From NCBI GenBank assembly GCA_035289625.1, contig DATDWP010000016.1:1-64000 (forward strand): DNA of 64,000 nucleotides, written 5' to 3'. Of the stretch, positions 8,396 through 16,552 are shown piece after piece. This stretch comes from UBA10205 sp035289625. Lineage in GTDB: Archaea; Iainarchaeota; Iainarchaeia; Iainarchaeales; Iainarchaeaceae. Numbering within the stretch: the stretch's first letter is position 1; each line of letters starts with the position of its first letter. The translations under genes were made by a program, and so were the position numbers. The notes under the pieces are model-generated. The model saw only the letters and a list, made by a program, of their open reading frames with translations. It did not search any database and had not been told where the DNA came from.

Positions 8396-8857
8396 ATGAA
8401 TCTGATGAGAAGATTATTCTCAAACTTTTCTGCGACCAGAATTCGTAGATTTTTTATAAATGTTAATCACAGGCGAAGAAGAAAAATAACTATACCATTA
8501 GAGAGTGTTGTCACGCCACAAATAGGTACCACTTCACAAGCATTTTCCAGATCCAGAACATTTGCTAGTACCCGTTTTGAATGGCGAAGGGAAAGAGAGC
8601 AGGTACAAGAAATACTCGCACCCCACATCCCAGTAGAAAGGAAGACGCAAAATTTAATATACCTAAAAAGCAGACTTGGAAAACTCAAACACCCAAGCCT
8701 TCGAATGGAATTGCTTACACAATTTTTTCAAATAGCTATTGACCCAATAGTGCCACAAAAAATACGAAAGCAATGTGCAGATATGGTAAGGGATAATAGA
8801 GGAGAAATCAAGAATTGGGGAAAAGTAAAAAGAAAACTCCCGAAGTTTGAAAATTAA
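8396..8857 (+). CDS. hypothetical basic protein, 153 aa
   Basis: Not recognised. N-terminus is strongly basic (MNLMRRLFSNFSATRIRRFF, then RRRRK), followed by a Ser/Thr-rich linker and a predicted helical C-terminal half (about residues 75-150). TTAAATAAA at 8367-8375 is ~25 nt before ATG 8396, preferred over an in-frame TTG at 8390. The basic head resembles the small proteins at 21791, 26055 and 34620 in character. Nucleic-acid or membrane-surface binding is possible. Confidence 0.6.
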   Translation: MNLMRRLFSNFSATRIRRFFINVNHRRRRKITIPLESVVTPQIGTTSQAFSRSRTFASTRFEWRREREQVQEILAPHIPVERKTQNLIYLKSRLGKLKHPSLRMELLTQFFQIAIDPIVPQKIRKQCADMVRDNRGEIKNWGKVKRKLPKFEN

Positions 8858-8965
8858 AACGAGTAAGAAGGAAAATGAATGGACAGCCGGGAACAGACGA
8901 CTGCAACCAAGTTTTTGGGACAAGAAACTTTTAAATAGTTGAATACCATATCTTAACTGATCAAC

Positions 8966-9196
8966 ATGTCAGACGAAAACACAGAAAGGGTGAGAAGAGA
9001 AATACTTAAGCCCCATGTAACCAATCCAGGATCTAAGCCAAAGGAAGGGATGCGCATGAAGAAGTTTCCTCTTGCAAACCCTTTGAAGAGAATTGCAATA
9101 ACCAAAGGTGGCAAAAAATTCATACTTACAAGGGGCAGGTTTATACCAGTAGGTAAAAAGCAAGCGGCAAGACCAAAGCCTAGACGCCGCGGATGA
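8966..9196 (+). CDS. small highly basic protein, 76 aa
   Basis: Not recognised. Lys/Arg-rich over most of its length, ending AARPKPRRRG; a short acidic start (MSDENTERV) precedes it. TTTTAAATAG at 8929-8938 is a TATA box ~32 nt upstream of the ATG. Composition is that of ribosome- or nucleic-acid-associated micro-proteins, but no family signature is visible. Confidence 0.6.
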   Translation: MSDENTERVRREILKPHVTNPGSKPKEGMRMKKFPLANPLKRIAITKGGKKFILTRGRFIPVGKKQAARPKPRRRG

Positions 9197-9248
9197 TGAA
9201 AAATAAATCTCAATTTTTTAGAATAACCACTCCATTTAAAACCAAATT

Positions 9249-9269
9249 AACCCTACTTTTTTAGGGGTT
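9249..9269 (+). promoter_or_regulatory. hairpin just upstream of the ThyX-like gene
   Basis: AACCC (9249-9253) pairs with GGGTT (9265-9269), with a TA/TA extension, immediately before ATG 9272. It would bury the G-rich stretch that could act as a ribosome site. Low confidence because it could be part of the promoter instead. Confidence 0.3.
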
Positions 9270-9271
9270 GG

Positions 9272-10891
9272 ATGGAGAATTTTTCAAAAGAAGAAAGGGA
9301 AATATTGTCACCTTTTTGTTCAAATCTTGATAGTGACATTTTCGTCCTGACAAACCTTCCCGAAGTTGTAAAGGGGGCGCTTTTTTCAAGATATAGCAGG
9401 AGCGCAAAGAGCATCAAAAGGCTACTTTTAGAAGAATTCATTTTGGATGAAAAAAGCGGATTTAAGCAAATAGTTTCATTCGGGCGCGGCACGGGGGATA
9501 GCCAGATTATTGCAACCCAAAAAGCCGAAGAATTCTACGATAGGGTACTTGTTGGGTATGGTGATGATAGCGTAGCTGAACTTGGAGGGGCACATATTGC
9601 ATGCGAGAGAGTTAGCAATATTGCATCCAAAATCTTGGAGGATTCAAGGCTTGGAATTTCCCCACTAGAAAAGAGTACACGCTATGTTTATTTTGATGAG
9701 AAAGTGGATGGACAGTATTTGTATTTGCGTGAAAAAACAATAATGGATTCTCCTCACGCGGATTTGTACATTCAAACCTGTGATGCGCTCTTTGAAACTT
9801 ATGCAAAAATGATTGAGCCTACCAAAAAGTGGCTCTCGGAAAAATTCCCAAAAGGAGAGGAGAGCGAACGGGCATACAATTCCACCCTGCGCGCAAAGAC
9901 ATGTGATATTTTGCGGGGGCTCTTGCCGGCTTCAACCCTTACAAATGTCGGGCTTTTTGGGAACGGAAGGAGCTTTGAATATCTTCTCACAAAAATGTAT
10001 TCTAGCAACCTTGCAGAAATCCAAAATATTGCAGCTCAAATGCACGAGGAGCTAATGAAAGTAATACCTTCATTTGTAAAGCGCGCAAAAGGAAAATACG
10101 GGGACCCTACAATAAATTTCATGGCTACTACAAATAAAGGGATGCAACAATTTGCAGAAAAAGAATTGGGGAAAATCAAAACTGAAAACAAAGAAGAAGT
10201 TGTTCTAACTGATTACGATAAGGACGCTGAGCTAAAAGTTGCTGCTGCATCTCTCTACCCATATACTGAATTAACCCTTGCACAAATAAAAGAAAAAGTG
10301 AAAAAAATGAGCGAGCAAGAGCTAAAGAGTATTATAGATGAGTATGTGAAAAGGCGCGAGAATAGAAGGCACAAGCCCTCACGCGGTTTTGAGCACACTT
10401 ATTATGAATTTGATTTGATGTGCAACTACGCATCCTATCGGGATTTGCACCGCCATAGGGTGCTAACCCAGCAGCGCCAAGATCTAACTGTAGCGCACGG
10501 GTTTGACACCCCGCCGGAATTAAAAGAAATAGGGCTCAAGGGCAATTTTGAGGCCCAAATGGAAAATGCAGCGAAGGCGCACTCAACAATTAGCAAGGAT
10601 TTGAAAAAGCAGGCACAGTACATAGTTCCTTTTGCCTACAAAATAAGGTGGAGCAATTATTTGAATTTGCGCGAGTTATACCATTTAGTGGAGTTGCGAT
10701 CAACTATCCATGGCCACCCGGATTATAGGAGGATTGTTCTCAAAATGTTTGAAGAGGTAAAAAAAGTCCACCCAATGCTAGTTGAACATATGAAATTTGT
10801 CGATTATAGGGAAGTTGGGCTTGAGAGGCTTGAATCTGAAAAAAAGATTGATAAAAAGCTAGAAGAGATGAAGAAAAAGTATGGTGAATAA
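9272..10891 (+). CDS. tandem ThyX-like (FAD-dependent thymidylate synthase family) protein
   Basis: 539 residues with two ThyX-like halves. First half (about 60-330): GDDSVAELGGAHIACERVS then SPLEKSTRYVYF. Second half (about 350-530): SYRDLHRHRVLTQQRQDL followed by RELYHLVELRSTIHGHPDYR. Classical ThyX (~220 aa) makes dTMP from dUMP with FAD and has RHRxxSxxxxSxR; here the second half keeps RHR but loses the serines, and the first half lacks RHR. Duplicated ThyX-like proteins of this size occur in archaea and bacteria; catalysis is uncertain. Translationally linked to the hydrolase at 10892 (stop and start abut). Confidence 0.75.
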   Translation: MENFSKEEREILSPFCSNLDSDIFVLTNLPEVVKGALFSRYSRSAKSIKRLLLEEFILDEKSGFKQIVSFGRGTGDSQIIATQKAEEFYDRVLVGYGDDSVAELGGAHIACERVSNIASKILEDSRLGISPLEKSTRYVYFDEKVDGQYLYLREKTIMDSPHADLYIQTCDALFETYAKMIEPTKKWLSEKFPKGEESERAYNSTLRAKTCDILRGLLPASTLTNVGLFGNGRSFEYLLTKMYSSNLAEIQNIAAQMHEELMKVIPSFVKRAKGKYGDPTINFMATTNKGMQQFAEKELGKIKTENKEEVVLTDYDKDAELKVAAASLYPYTELTLAQIKEKVKKMSEQELKSIIDEYVKRRENRRHKPSRGFEHTYYEFDLMCNYASYRDLHRHRVLTQQRQDLTVAHGFDTPPELKEIGLKGNFEAQMENAAKAHSTISKDLKKQAQYIVPFAYKIRWSNYLNLRELYHLVELRSTIHGHPDYRRIVLKMFEEVKKVHPMLVEHMKFVDYREVGLERLESEKKIDKKLEEMKKKYGE

Positions 10892-11623
10892 ATGAAAATT
10901 ACAATTTTATTGGTTTTGGTGGCCCTATTATTTTGTGGATGCTCTTCAAAAAATGTTGATGTGAACGGAAGTGATGATATGCAGGAGATCGAAAAAGTCG
11001 AATTCAAAACATCGGATGGATTTAAAATTAAAGGAAATTTGCATGCAAAGGGAAAAACCGCTATTATTCTCTTGCACCAATTCCAGCTAGACCGTACTTC
11101 TTATGGGGGCTTTGCAAAAAAACTCAGTGATGCAAACTACACTGTCCTTGCAATTGATCTTCGCGGCCATGGGAATAGCAATGAGCAAAACGGCAAATTC
11201 CGCACTTTTAAGGATTTTTCAGAAAAGGATTTTAGGGATATGGAAGAGGATGTCAATGCAGCAAAAAGGTTTTTACAACTTTCCGGATATGATCTCAAAT
11301 ACATTGTAGGTTCGAGCATCGGCGCAAACACTGCCCTGAACTATGCTTCGCACAATCCTTCAATTGAAAAAGTTGTGCTGCTCTCCCCCGGGATAAATTA
11401 CAAGGGAATAGATACACAAAAAAATGCCGCAAATGTTAACGCGAAAGTATTAATTGTCGCAAGCTCTGAAGATGAGTACTCATTTGCATCATCAAAAGAA
11501 TTAACAAAGCTTATTCAAAATTCAAATTTTGAACAATTGCACAACGCAGGCCACGGAACATACATGTTTGCGGGCACAAATATTGAGAACGAAATACTCA
11601 AATGGTTAAAAGCAGAAGAGTAG
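10892..11623 (+). CDS. alpha/beta-hydrolase lipoprotein
   Basis: 243 residues. N-terminal signal with lipobox (VALLFCGCSSK) suggests a lipid-anchored extracytoplasmic protein. The alpha/beta-hydrolase core follows: oxyanion region LLHQFQLDRTSYGGF, nucleophile elbow GSSIG, acid in SSEDEY and catalytic His in NAGHGTYMF; IDLRGHGNS is typical of esterase/lipase members. Substrate unknown. Its ATG immediately follows the TAA of the ThyX-like gene, so the two are co-translated. Confidence 0.85.
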   Translation: MKITILLVLVALLFCGCSSKNVDVNGSDDMQEIEKVEFKTSDGFKIKGNLHAKGKTAIILLHQFQLDRTSYGGFAKKLSDANYTVLAIDLRGHGNSNEQNGKFRTFKDFSEKDFRDMEEDVNAAKRFLQLSGYDLKYIVGSSIGANTALNYASHNPSIEKVVLLSPGINYKGIDTQKNAANVNAKVLIVASSEDEYSFASSKELTKLIQNSNFEQLHNAGHGTYMFAGTNIENEILKWLKAEE

Positions 11624-11778
11624 AAGTGCTCTAAAGTACAAAATCTCCAAATCTACAATTCGAATCTTGACACGGCCTCTATATTATACGTCTCAACAGA
11701 GCAAAGCGCACCGGCAATGAACCCTCCGCTTCCAAAGCTTATTCTAGTTGCCCGCGCAAATAAGTCCGAGGTGATTTT

Positions 11779-11877
11779 ATGAATCAGATTCAAATGGAAA
11801 GAGGCAAAAAGAGGGACCGTGAGAATTATGAGGAACGCATGATGCGGCTAATTGAGGAGTACTCGGAGTTTCGATAA
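11779..11877 (+). CDS. micro-ORF, 32 aa, highly charged
   Basis: Starts MNQIQMERGKKRDRENYEER and ends in an acidic helix-like tail (LIEEYSEFR). It lies in the 331-nt gap between the hydrolase and the LamG gene; the rest of that gap shows no gene I can support. Its stop codon sits within the hairpin 11864-11882. Composition looks coding but no promoter is obvious. Confidence 0.3.
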   Translation: MNQIQMERGKKRDRENYEERMMRLIEEYSEFR

Positions 11878-11882
11878 CTCCG
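11864..11882 (+). terminator. hairpin with T-rich tail
   Basis: CGGAGTT (11864-11870), loop TCGAT, AACTCCG (11876-11882): a perfect 7-bp stem followed by GTTTTATT. It overlaps the stop of the micro-ORF, a position expected for an intrinsic terminator. Confidence 0.45.
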
Positions 11883-11954
11883 GTTTTATTCCTAAATAAA
11901 CCCCCACAGTGGCTCAGAATCATTTTAAATATTTGATTTTACTACTAGGTTAGC

Positions 11955-13469
11955 ATGCAAATGCCACTGCTTGCCATAATATTTTCACTCATTTTCCTTT
12001 TTCCACTAGCAAGTGCTGATATTACTTCTGGGCTTGTTGGGTATTGGAAACTGGATGAAAATTCCGGGCTTATTGCTGCGGATTCTAGCGGCAGGGGCAA
12101 TGATGGGAATTTAAACGGCGGGATCACGTGGCAAGCTGGTTATTCAAATTCTGATTTGAATTTTGATGGTAGTGATGATTATGTGAGTATTATTGGGGCA
12201 ACGGGAGGAACTTCGGGTGCTAGCACCATGTCATTTTGGATAAAAACAACTTCGCCATCATCTACCCAAGTTGCAGTTGGCATATCCTCAGGAGATACAG
12301 CCAACGGTTTTGTTTGTGGTGTATACCAGTCACGGATTCTTTGTAATGCCAAAAATAATGTCAATGGAAAGACTAGTTCAGTGATTGACACTGGGTGGCA
12401 CCACATCGTTGCAATTAGAGATTCTTCACCAGCCGTTACAACAATTTATGTTGATGGAACTGATGTAACTGGCACAACAAATACTAGCTGGTATAGTATC
12501 GGCTCCACTGCGCAGACACGCATTGGTCGGGCAATGGTAGATGGAGACGGTTCATTTCTCGCTGGACAATTGGATGATATACGAGTATACAGTCGCGCCC
12601 TCTCCGCCGGCGATGTCAACCAACTTTATTTTTGCCAACCACCAAGTGCTTCAGGAACTGATTGGATAATTGATGGCAACACTACCTGCGAGCTTGGAAC
12701 CAACTATGATCAAAATTTAGTGGGGCAGTGGAAATTTGACGAAGGAAGAGGAGCGGTCGCAAAAGATTTTAGTGGGAATGGAAACGATGGAAACCTTACC
12801 TCTGGGCCTGTGCGGATAACAAACGGAAAACTAGGCGGCGCACTGCAATTTGATGGGACTGATGATTATGTTTCTTTGTCTCTTGTAACCGGAACGACTT
12901 ATACGTATTCAGGATGGATAAAACCGGACTCACAAACTGATAGTTACGGGTCGGTTTTTTCAAACAGCTCTGGTGCTCCCGGAATTTATTACCGTGGTTC
13001 GGGTGCAGGTGCAAATGCCGGTAATATTGACTATTATGTTTCAGGCAGCCAACTGTCCAATACTGCACTTACCAATGGACAATGGCAACATATTGCGCTA
13101 GTGGTAACTTCAGGAGGCGCAACATTCTATTTGAATGGAGCATCCAATGGAACAGCTGCTAGCGTAGCTAATTTTACAGTTGACCGTATGGGCGACGATG
13201 TTGCTTCTGAAAATTTCAAAGGTTATCTAGACGATGTTAGGTTTTACAACCGCGCTCTCAGCGCAACCGATGTCAATAATTTGTACAAAGACACAATGGT
13301 TGCGCGGGTTGGAAACAATTTTGATCTACGCAACGGCTCACTAACAATTCTTTCAAGCAATGGAGTTGAATTGCAGCCAACAAAAAAAGCAATCCTGCGA
13401 ATAAAACCCACAAACCGCCACCAACTAATAATCCAAAAACTAGGAAGACTCATAATAAGGAAAAACTAA
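11955..13469 (+). CDS. secreted protein with two LamG domains
   Basis: 504 residues: signal peptide (LLAIIFSLIFLFPLASA), LamG domain 1 at ~25-220, a short Cys-containing linker (YFCQPPSASG, TTCELG) and LamG domain 2 at ~255-445. Each domain has the YWKLDE/WKFDEG start, DDYVS strand, WHHI/WQHI strand and LDDIRVYSRALS end. The C-terminal ~45 residues are basic with no obvious membrane anchor. LamG folds bind sugars or proteins on cell surfaces. N-terminus nearly identical to the gene at 1-539. A TTTTAAATATT box ~25 nt upstream gives a leaderless start. Confidence 0.85.
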   Translation: MQMPLLAIIFSLIFLFPLASADITSGLVGYWKLDENSGLIAADSSGRGNDGNLNGGITWQAGYSNSDLNFDGSDDYVSIIGATGGTSGASTMSFWIKTTSPSSTQVAVGISSGDTANGFVCGVYQSRILCNAKNNVNGKTSSVIDTGWHHIVAIRDSSPAVTTIYVDGTDVTGTTNTSWYSIGSTAQTRIGRAMVDGDGSFLAGQLDDIRVYSRALSAGDVNQLYFCQPPSASGTDWIIDGNTTCELGTNYDQNLVGQWKFDEGRGAVAKDFSGNGNDGNLTSGPVRITNGKLGGALQFDGTDDYVSLSLVTGTTYTYSGWIKPDSQTDSYGSVFSNSSGAPGIYYRGSGAGANAGNIDYYVSGSQLSNTALTNGQWQHIALVVTSGGATFYLNGASNGTAASVANFTVDRMGDDVASENFKGYLDDVRFYNRALSATDVNNLYKDTMVARVGNNFDLRNGSLTILSSNGVELQPTKKAILRIKPTNRHQLIIQKLGRLIIRKN

Positions 13470-13524
13470 AATGCAAAACCTAACCAAAATAAAATGCATT
13501 TTGCAAAGTAGAAAAGTTCCTGAT

Positions 13525-14319
13525 TTATAGCAGGAGTCCGCCGAGCACTGAACCTATTGCGTATGAAATAAGTGCAGTAGCTCCGCCTATTAGGAGCATT
13601 TCAAATCCTGCAACAACCCAATGTTTTGCAATTACAAGCGAGCGCAATGACCCAACCGCAAATATTGTTGCAAAAGTGAGCACAAACGCAATTGGGAATG
13701 CAATTGAACTTTCAATAGGGGTAAAGAGCGAATATACAAAAATTAGCAAAGGTATAAGCCCTGCTGCAACAAATGCAGCATAGGTGTAGAGCCCTGCTTT
13801 TATTGGATCTTTTTGATTAGGTATTAGCCCAAGCTCATCAGCCATCATTGTATCTATCCAAACGCTTTTTTTGGAAGTGATAAGTTCAACTAGGGTTTCA
13901 AGGTTTTTCCCGCTATACCCTTTGCGGGAATATATTTGCCGGATTTCTTCCCTCTCGCCTTGCGGATAGTTTTCAACTTCCCACTCCTCTCTTTTACGCT
14001 CTGCGTTGTAGTAGGATTTTTCAGAATTTTTTGAAAGGTAGTTTCCAACCGCCATTGAAAGGCCATCAGCTAGAAGGTTTGCAAACCCTAAAACTACTAT
14101 TACTCCGCCCCCGAGCCCGGCACCGGCTGAACCTGCAACAATTGCAAATGTTGTAACAATCCCATCAAGGGCGCCATAGACCATGTCCCCGACATATTCG
14201 CCTTCGCCTTGGGAGTGGTGATCTTTTTCAAATGCATCTTTTGAGTGGGCGGATTTGGTAGCGCTGAGGTCGAATTTTTTAAAAGCCTCTTGCGCTTCTT
14301 TTACCCTTGTTTTTGCCAT
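13525..14319 (-). CDS. VIT1/CCC1 family iron/manganese transporter
   Basis: 264 residues, five predicted helices. A cytoplasmic N-terminal stretch is followed by DMVYGALDGIVTTFAIVAG, the family's first-helix signature; a charged loop (about 95-165, many Glu) corresponds to the metal-binding domain between helices 2 and 3, then three more helices. Relatives export Fe2+/Mn2+ from the cytosol to limit metal toxicity. Same strand as the MgtC-like gene 38 nt upstream; probably co-transcribed. Confidence 0.88.
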   Translation of the reverse strand: MAKTRVKEAQEAFKKFDLSATKSAHSKDAFEKDHHSQGEGEYVGDMVYGALDGIVTTFAIVAGSAGAGLGGGVIVVLGFANLLADGLSMAVGNYLSKNSEKSYYNAERKREEWEVENYPQGEREEIRQIYSRKGYSGKNLETLVELITSKKSVWIDTMMADELGLIPNQKDPIKAGLYTYAAFVAAGLIPLLIFVYSLFTPIESSIAFPIAFVLTFATIFAVGSLRSLVIAKHWVVAGFEMLLIGGATALISYAIGSVLGGLLL

Positions 14320-14357
14320 GGAAATATTATATAAGAAAGGAATTTAACCAGCGCAGA

Positions 14358-14762
14358 TCAATTTTTTGCGCTAAAAATTCTTTTGAGGGTCAGTATTATG
14401 ACAACAACAACTGCGGTAAATATTGCAGAATAGAAAAAGCCCAGGCCTATTGCAATTCCGATTGCAGAAAGCACCCATAGATCAGCTGCGGTTGTGAGGC
14501 CGTGAACCTTATCATCAGCTCTAAAAATTGCTCCTGCCCCCAAAAACCCAATTCCTGTAACTATGCCTGCTGCAATCCTGCTAGGGTCTTGCGCGCCTAT
14601 AAATTCAATTGAAACTATTGTAAAAAGTGTTGAACCAAGGCAGATTAGCATGTGGGTTCGAAATCCGGCCGGGACTGATTCTGATTCGCGCTGGAAACCA
14701 ATAAGCGCGCCGATAACAACGGCAACAAGAAGCCTAACTAATACTTCGCCTTCTGCAATCAT
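14358..14762 (-). CDS. MgtC/SapB family membrane protein
   Basis: 134 residues, four hydrophobic segments. Family signatures: GALIGFQRESESVPAGFRTHMLICLGS near the N-terminus and GIGFLGAGAIFR in the middle, followed by GLTTAADLWVLSAIG. MgtC proteins are linked to Mg2+ limitation and modulate the F-type ATPase in bacteria; the role in archaea is unknown. It lacks the C-terminal soluble domain of some members. Lies just before the VIT1-like gene, so a metal-homeostasis pair is plausible. Confidence 0.88.
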   Translation of the reverse strand: MIAEGEVLVRLLVAVVIGALIGFQRESESVPAGFRTHMLICLGSTLFTIVSIEFIGAQDPSRIAAGIVTGIGFLGAGAIFRADDKVHGLTTAADLWVLSAIGIAIGLGFFYSAIFTAVVVVIILTLKRIFSAKN

Positions 14763-14930
14763 GCAATAGATTGAAATTAATTCCCATTAATAATGGTTTC
14801 GCGTAAAACAGCCTTGTTCAAAAATCCCGACCTGATGCATGTCCTTATGACGACTCAAAATGGCATATGCCCATTTAGGCCATTTGTTTTATTGGAAAAT
14901 ATTTTTTTAACAGGCATATACAAAACTTGA

Positions 14931-15638
14931 TCACTTGAGCGGAACTTCGATTAGAAGTATTTTTGAATTTGTTAGGGCGCTAATTTCCAATTTTTTTTCA
15001 TTTGTAATTTGGGCGGCATCTCGCTTTTGCAGCTCTTTTCCCAAAGTAGCAACCGACCCTTCAATTACAAAAAGGTAAAATCCATGCCCCGGACTTTTTG
15101 AATCGGCAACAACTTTTTTCGAGCTTTCAAGTTCTGATAAATAAAATGAGGCATTTTGGCGGATGTAGAGCGCCTTCTTACTCTCTTGACCTACAACTTC
15201 TAGCAATTTATTTTTCATATCTTTTTGGGAAAATGCTTTTTGCGAATACGTAGGCTCAATGTCCTGCTCTTTTGGATAAACCCAAATCTGCAAAAGTGAA
15301 GTACTCTCTAATTTGGAAGGGTTAAATTCTGAGTGCACAATCCCGCTTCCCGCGCTCATATGCTGCACGTCCCCAGGTTTTATCACTCCGTGGCTTCCCA
15401 TGCTATCGCGGTGCTCAAGCGCTCCACTTAGAACAATTGTAACTATTTCCATATTTTCATGCGGGTGCATATCAAAGCCGCGTCCTGGAGCAATTATATC
15501 ATCATTTAGAACGCGAAGGGTGCCAAAACCCATTCTTTTCGGATTATAATAATCGGCAAAGCTAAAGCTAAAATTGCTGGAAAGCCAGCCATGATCAGAG
15601 TGCCCCCTCTCATTTGAGCGCTGTATATCTATTGCCAT
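14931..15638 (-). CDS. pirin family protein (YhhW-like bicupin)
   Basis: 235 residues. N-terminal cupin has the metal-binding pattern FDMHPHENMEIVTIVLSG with the second His/Glu set in HMSAGSGIVHSEFNPS; ALEHRDSMGSHG is characteristic of the YhhW/pirin group. C-terminal cupin is more degenerate. Some members are quercetin dioxygenases or stress-linked regulators; substrate not predictable. Monocistronic. Confidence 0.88.
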   Translation of the reverse strand: MAIDIQRSNERGHSDHGWLSSNFSFSFADYYNPKRMGFGTLRVLNDDIIAPGRGFDMHPHENMEIVTIVLSGALEHRDSMGSHGVIKPGDVQHMSAGSGIVHSEFNPSKLESTSLLQIWVYPKEQDIEPTYSQKAFSQKDMKNKLLEVVGQESKKALYIRQNASFYLSELESSKKVVADSKSPGHGFYLFVIEGSVATLGKELQKRDAAQITNEKKLEISALTNSKILLIEVPLK

Positions 15639-15695
15639 TATACTATAGTGAAGGGATTTGCTTATAGAATATAATGTTATTGTATTAGATCTTCA

Positions 15696-15794
15696 ATGGA
15701 AAGGTATGAACTAGAGGCCACATGGAATGGCAAAGAGGATGTAGATTACTTTTATATAGTTTTTAGCCCACTAATGTATTGTAGTGATTTTTGA
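15696..15794 (+). CDS. micro-ORF 1 of a coupled pair, 32 aa
   Basis: Begins MERYELEATWNGKEDVDYFY. A TATAGAATATAAT box at 15663-15675 is ~27 nt upstream. Its TGA overlaps the next ATG in a TGATG arrangement, the usual sign of translational coupling. Acidic/aromatic; family not recognised. It faces the PIN-domain gene. Confidence 0.4.
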   Translation: MERYELEATWNGKEDVDYFYIVFSPLMYCSDF

Positions 15795-15955
15795 TGTATC
15801 AGAAAACTATTGAAAAGGAAGAGGGATATTCTAAGGCGCAGAAAGAGGAGATTAAAAAGGCACTTGAAGGCCTGCGTGTTTTTAGAAATAGCCCTAAAGT
15901 GATGTCTTACCTTAAGAAGAGGCAAGCAGAACTTAAGGGAAAAACTGATCAATAG
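15794..15955 (+). CDS. micro-ORF 2 of a coupled pair, 53 aa
   Basis: Charged helical protein starting MYQKTIEKEEGYSKAQKEEI and ending KKRQAELKGKTDQ. It starts inside the stop codon of micro-ORF 1 (TGATG) and its 3' end overlaps the 3' end of the convergent PIN gene by 23 nt. Size and charge recall antitoxins, but VapB normally precedes VapC on the same strand, so this is only a suggestion. Confidence 0.45.
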   Translation: MYQKTIEKEEGYSKAQKEEIKKALEGLRVFRNSPKVMSYLKKRQAELKGKTDQ

Positions 15956-16412
15956 AATAGAAAGCAGGCGTTCTGAACGCATTTTTCTCATTTACTTTCA
16001 TATAAGCCTTGATTGCAAGGCTTGATTTCATTGAATGGGCATCGTCGGAAATTAGTATGTCAAGATTCTGAATGCTTGCGAGTGCAACAATTCTAAAGTC
16101 ATTAATCATTTTCTTTTTTGAAATTCCACCTTCATATTCTCTCCAGTATTCTTCGGCGATAAATTCAACAACAGGCCCCACAAGATATGAATGCTTGCCG
16201 GTAAACTTATCATATACTGAAAGAAGTGAATTCCTGAAACTTTTTCCCAAATATTTTACATCTGGCGGTATCTCGCGCAATTCCTTTCTTATAATACTAC
16301 ACCCATAGACTACTGTTCCGTCTTCTTGCACCATTTTCTTCAGAATATCAATATAGTGAAGAAAAATATGCTCATAAACATTGGTATCAAACATTACTCT
16401 CCTCAGTTTCAC
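15933..16412 (-). CDS. PIN-domain protein (VapC-like ribonuclease fold)
   Basis: 159 residues. Acidic active-site pattern of PIN nucleases: MFDTNVYEHIF (first Asp), a Glu in IIRKELREI, NDFRIVALA (third Asp) and DILISDDAHSM near the end. Start is a GTG at 16412; the internal ATG at VMFDTN is an alternative. Such proteins are usually RNases, often VapC toxins, but at 159 aa and without a same-strand antitoxin this may be a free-standing RNase. Two micro-ORFs converge on its 3' end. Confidence 0.75.
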   Translation of the reverse strand: MKLRRVMFDTNVYEHIFLHYIDILKKMVQEDGTVVYGCSIIRKELREIPPDVKYLGKSFRNSLLSVYDKFTGKHSYLVGPVVEFIAEEYWREYEGGISKKKMINDFRIVALASIQNLDILISDDAHSMKSSLAIKAYMKVNEKNAFRTPAFYSIDQFFP

Positions 16413-16552
16413 ATTAAACTAAATTTGAGAAAAGAATAAAAGGCAGGCTAGGACAAGGATTGGAATATTTCCAACATAATGTATAATGAATCAAGTATTG
16501 AACCCGGCAATGTGATTTTATATAGGAGAAATCCCTTTCATCTATTGATTTT

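Noticed and set aside
14835..14930. 31-codon frame in the gap between pirin and MgtC-like genes
   Set aside because: No promoter element and no protein-like pattern.
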